Below, one piece after another: positions 60,950 through 64,000 of a stretch of DNA of 64,000 bases. The notes beneath the pieces are model-generated. The model made no database searches. It had not been told where the DNA came from and was given only the letters and a program-made list of their open reading frames with translations. Source of the DNA: Solen grandis (Eukaryota; Mollusca; Bivalvia; Adapedonta; Solenidae). The stretch is taken from NCBI GenBank assembly GCA_021229015.1, contig CM037778.1, positions 84,212,848 through 84,276,847 of the forward strand. The letters are read 5' to 3'. A program made the translations under genes and the position numbers. Position 1 is the first letter of the stretch. Each line of letters opens with the position of its first letter.

Positions 60950-61424
60950 GTAAGTTCATTGTATTCCCCGCTTAAACTAAAATTTGTCCATTTTTAAAGA
61001 CGCATTCAAACCTATCTATGGGCATATCCGGATTTTTAAAATCTTAACGGCATGGGGTTTGTTTGTTTTTTCTTGTGTCTTTCTAATAGCAGTTGCGAAA
61101 GTTGGTGATATCACGATGTTTGTGACTGAACGTAGTTTTTTATAATTAATTTTTATTCATTTAAAATTCTTTAGATGTACGCATTTCAAAAGAAAAAATT
61201 CTGACATTGTAATTAGAGGTTACTGTACTTGAAAGTACTGTTTCTTGGGGAACGTTTACTCAATATTTGCCCGTAAAACGTTTATTTCCGAAACTTCACC
61301 AGTTTTCACCAAGTTTTAACGATTAATTCGCATGATAAATTATATAAAATGACCACATTATCTACATCGAAAGGGATTGAATACAATCCGCGTGACTTTT
61401 TTTTCTTCGTTTTTGCTCAGCGGG

Positions 61425-61475
61425 CGTAAATCTCGCCGTTCATCGTAAACGATTTCATGATAACGAGATTTTACG
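61425..61475. repeat. Short foldback
   Basis: Arms CGTAAATCTCG and CGAGATTTTACG enclose a second small inverted pair (TCATCGT..ATCATGA-like). Confidence 0.5.
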
Positions 61476-61737
61476 AGGATACGATAGTATCTAGCGGTGC
61501 TTGATTGTTGGCAATTGAACGATAGCTGACGAGCTGCACGTGGTAGGATTTTGAAGTAATTGTTCACGACGAAATTAATTTAGCGAAATGACGCAGTTTG
61601 TATCCGCCTCCCAGTAATCTGTGTTTACAACATTTACTGCACCATAAAATCTTGATACCGGATAAATGAGATCTGAAAGATGCAATGTACAAAATGTACC
61701 TAGATCTCCCTAAAATAAATAGTTGTGTGTAATTTAT

Positions 61738-61772
61738 TTGTGTGTACGCGCGCATGTGCGCGTGTGCGTGTT
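61738..61772. repeat. Alternating purine-pyrimidine tract
   Basis: A ~34-bp run of TG/CG/CA steps (e.g. GTGTACGCGCGCATGTGCGC) that could adopt Z-DNA. Confidence 0.7.
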
Positions 61773-62262
61773 AAACTGCCATCCAATTTACCTTTGATTC
61801 TTTATAAAACGTGGGTTGAATTAACAAAAAAAAATCTAGCAAATGTAGACAGCTTGTCGAAACAAAAAACTCTATCAGCGTTGTTTTTGTCGCCCCTCGA
61901 CGCATGTATATTTAATTAAGCATTAAAACAGTACGGTTTCGTGTGTAACACACCGTTTTATTGTAGTAGTATGACGCAAGCCAGGCGCCCAAGGTGTTAC
62001 GAGAGAATGATAAGTATACAAAACTCGGTGAGTGTACAACACGTGCGGGGAGCCATGCAATTTTATTGGTAGCTTATGCGGTCGTGCTTTTATGATATCA
62101 ATAGTATGTCGGAAGTAAACGATCTGCAATCCCCATAACTATCGAGTTTTAACAGAAGAGAAGCATAATAAATCATCAATCTGGTACATGTATGACGTAA
62201 TATGAAACATAAGAAATTGTCGAAACTGATTTTCTCTCTATCATGTCTTCAAATGAAAGATA

Positions 62263-62310
62263 ACGCCGCCGACGACGACGACGACGACGTTGTTGTTGTT
62301 GTTGTTGTTG
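62263..62310. repeat. Compound trinucleotide repeat (GAC)n(GTT)n
   Basis: About seven GAC units pass into about seven GTT units. As RNA, GAC can pair with GUU through one wobble pair, so a hairpin is possible. Confidence 0.9.
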
Positions 62311-63004
62311 GTGATGATAATGACTGAGATAGTGATGTTGATGTTTATGATGGTATTCTCTCATTTTAAATCATGTCCAGGCAGAGAGTAAGACGATTCC
62401 CTTTATTTTATTTCGAAAATAGCCTTTCTATCACAACGCTTTTTTAACTGAGAGAATTAATGTTGTATTAGGTTAATCCTACATGTACTGCAAAAGATAT
62501 CAATCCCGAATCATCCCATTTAACCATGGCGTGTCTAGTGTTAGATAAACGACTCTCTGTCGCCATCACAGGAGATATAAATGGACAATGAATAACTCAA
62601 TTTGTTTACATTTTTCCGCTATGTAACTTATTTGGGATGAGAAATGTTCCTACATTACGTCAGTTCAGTGTTTTCGCTATGCGGTTTATAAGTCCTCTTC
62701 TCATATTGCAATGCATAATTTAGTTCGGCGTGTAGTTTGTGTTCTATTTTCGATATCGAAGACGTGATATGACGTCAAACTGTTTTTAATACTGATCTTA
62801 TTCTTTTATTTCACGATAAACAGTACATTGCATTTCTAAATGTATAAGAATTTGTGAGTTTATTCATTGACAGTTATTGTTTGACCGAAAGCATAAAAGG
62901 GACATGGACGATAGTTTTATATCGCAAGCACACGCTTGGCTACCGCGTACGCATGCATTTACTTCCCGTGCGCACGTGATAGCTAACGCGTTCGGACGCA
63001 ATAG

Positions 63005-63026
63005 TTATCGCGTGCGCACGCGATAA
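63005..63026. repeat. 22-bp perfect palindrome
   Basis: The half-site TTATCGCGTGC is followed by its exact reverse complement. A related partial copy (GTGCGCACGTGATA) lies about 40 bp upstream near 62969. Confidence 0.9.
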
Positions 63027-63197
63027 AAACCGCTTTGACTGTCTTTTCTATGTCGATGTTTGTGGACCTCTCTCTCTCTCGATATTATAGAGACATGTAT
63101 ATGTCTAATTAACCATGTCTTGAACAAGTTTCAGTTAATGCATCTCCGCAGTTGTGCAACATGTTTGTAGTTAATGAAAATCCTTACATCGTCATGA

Positions 63198-63443
63198 CGA
63201 CTTGACAATTTGAGTTTACCGTCGCTTTGACAGTATTTCAGTCATATAGCGACGTCCAGCTATATACAGGTGGAGGAAGACCCCGAATGCACGGAGGCAT
63301 CCGGGTAGAACCACCGACCTACCGCAAGCCAGCTGGAAGGCTTCCTCACAAGAAAATCCGAATGACCCTGCCGGGATTCGAACTCACGCAGCGAGGGGCT
63401 GAGTGAGTGTTAAAGTGTTTACCCACTCGGCCACGGAGGCCCC
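63198..63443 (-). mobile_element. tRNA-derived SINE, family 1 (full length)
   Basis: Intact B box (GGTTCGAA-type, minus strand 'gagttcgaatccc') and 3' domain. It is flanked by ACATCGTCATGA (63186-63197) and ACATTGTCATGA (63444-63455), a 12-bp duplication with one change. Confidence 0.85.
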
Positions 63444-63455
63444 ACATTGTCATGA

Positions 63456-64000
63456 ACATATGTATCTCTTACCACAATGAAAGTGAACATTTTGGAATAT
63501 ACATGAAGTTGCTGCGTCCTTCCTTGCCTACATGTATTGTTGATTGTTTATTTGTCCATATGGATTTAAACGTCCCAAAGACATATTTGTCTTACTTGAG
63601 ACTGTATCAATCCGTAGACAAGTAGCATGATACCAAACCTAGACAAATTATCCTGATACAGAACTAACAATTTCCTGAAATATATGCTTAGGAGTTTTAA
63701 ACGAATATGGTTCGAATCCACGCCCTCCACTGCGTGCGACGTTTGTGACTTTTTTTCCATACGCCCACACGTGCTCCTTTTAGATCAGCTACGGTAGTAC
63801 ATGCTAAATAAATAAACACATACGTCATAGCCCGTATTCTCGTATATCCTTTTACAAAATGTCATTTAATTAGCATTCTGTATCGACGCGTGCTATAAAA
63901 GTTTATTACTATATATATATGCAATGAGAGACTCGGAATATTTACGCTAACAATAGCCGCGTCCTAGAGCCGATTGTTTGGCGCATTCTAGCTAAGTACA
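63456..64000. other. No feature recognised
   Basis: Ordinary AT-rich sequence. 'tatggttcgaatccacgcc' near 63708 resembles a tRNA/SINE B box but lacks the rest of an element. Confidence 0.4.

Larger units (their letters stand above)
60950..63197. other. Probable intron or intergenic stretch with structured motifs
   Basis: No second SAND exon was identified. It contains a small foldback (61425-61475), a purine/pyrimidine alternating tract (61738-61772), a compound triplet repeat (62263-62310) and a 22-bp palindrome (63005-63026). CpG stays fairly frequent. Confidence 0.45.

Noticed and set aside
63700..63730. B-box-like 'ggttcgaatccac' as a tRNA gene
   Set aside because: No A box at the right distance and no acceptor stem.

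Overview
The window looks like nuclear DNA from a bivalve mollusc, most likely a heterodont clam or mussel-like species. It is AT-rich, with single ORF-bearing exons ending at GT splice donors, tRNA-derived SINEs, Helentron-like elements with the 'gccctcttgtt' 3' end, TTAA-flanked MITEs, minisatellites and dinucleotide/trinucleotide microsatellites. The species cannot be fixed by eye. There are two 100-N assembly gaps (6606-6705 and 39951-40050), so three contigs are joined here, and they differ greatly in quality.

Layout. 1-6605: interspersed repeats (Helentron-like elements with internal tandem units, two SINE families, a tandemly duplicated SINE/Helentron chimera) surrounding one real gene fragment, a DUF229 (alkaline-phosphatase-fold) exon at 2121-3045 with a one-base frameshift, preceded by a 122-bp tandem duplication. 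6706-12700: readable repeat-rich DNA with no gene. 12700-28900: a large array of diverged ~445-460-bp units carrying TGACGTCA-type palindromes, arranged with ~1.2-kb modules into ~2.6-kb higher-order repeats; single-base indels abound. 28900-39950: the consensus is badly degraded (homopolymer runs everywhere), but a ~57-bp array, two oppositely oriented ~221-230-bp satellite arrays, a GAAT-type simple repeat and remnants of the Helentron-like family can still be recognised.

40051-64000 is clean sequence. It holds a nearly complete Mutator-like (MULE) DNA transposon (43147-45783) with 8-bp target-site duplications, terminal inverted repeats and a FLYWCH-MULE transposase broken only by one extra T; a 131-bp near-perfect foldback; minisatellites of 57 bp, 56 bp and 38 bp; a 5'-truncated LINE end; two TTAA-type MITEs (one split by a SINE); several SINEs with clear target-site duplications; a possible 32-codon secreted acidic peptide; and the exon of a SAND-domain/AT-hook nuclear protein (60224-60949) in a CpG-richer neighbourhood.

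Only three coding loci can be defended: the DUF229 exon, the MULE transposase and the SAND exon. They are unrelated, and nothing suggests an operon-like or cooperating gene system. The strongest unusual signals are the complete MULE, the palindrome-bearing higher-order array and the foldback. No convincing new multi-gene system was found.
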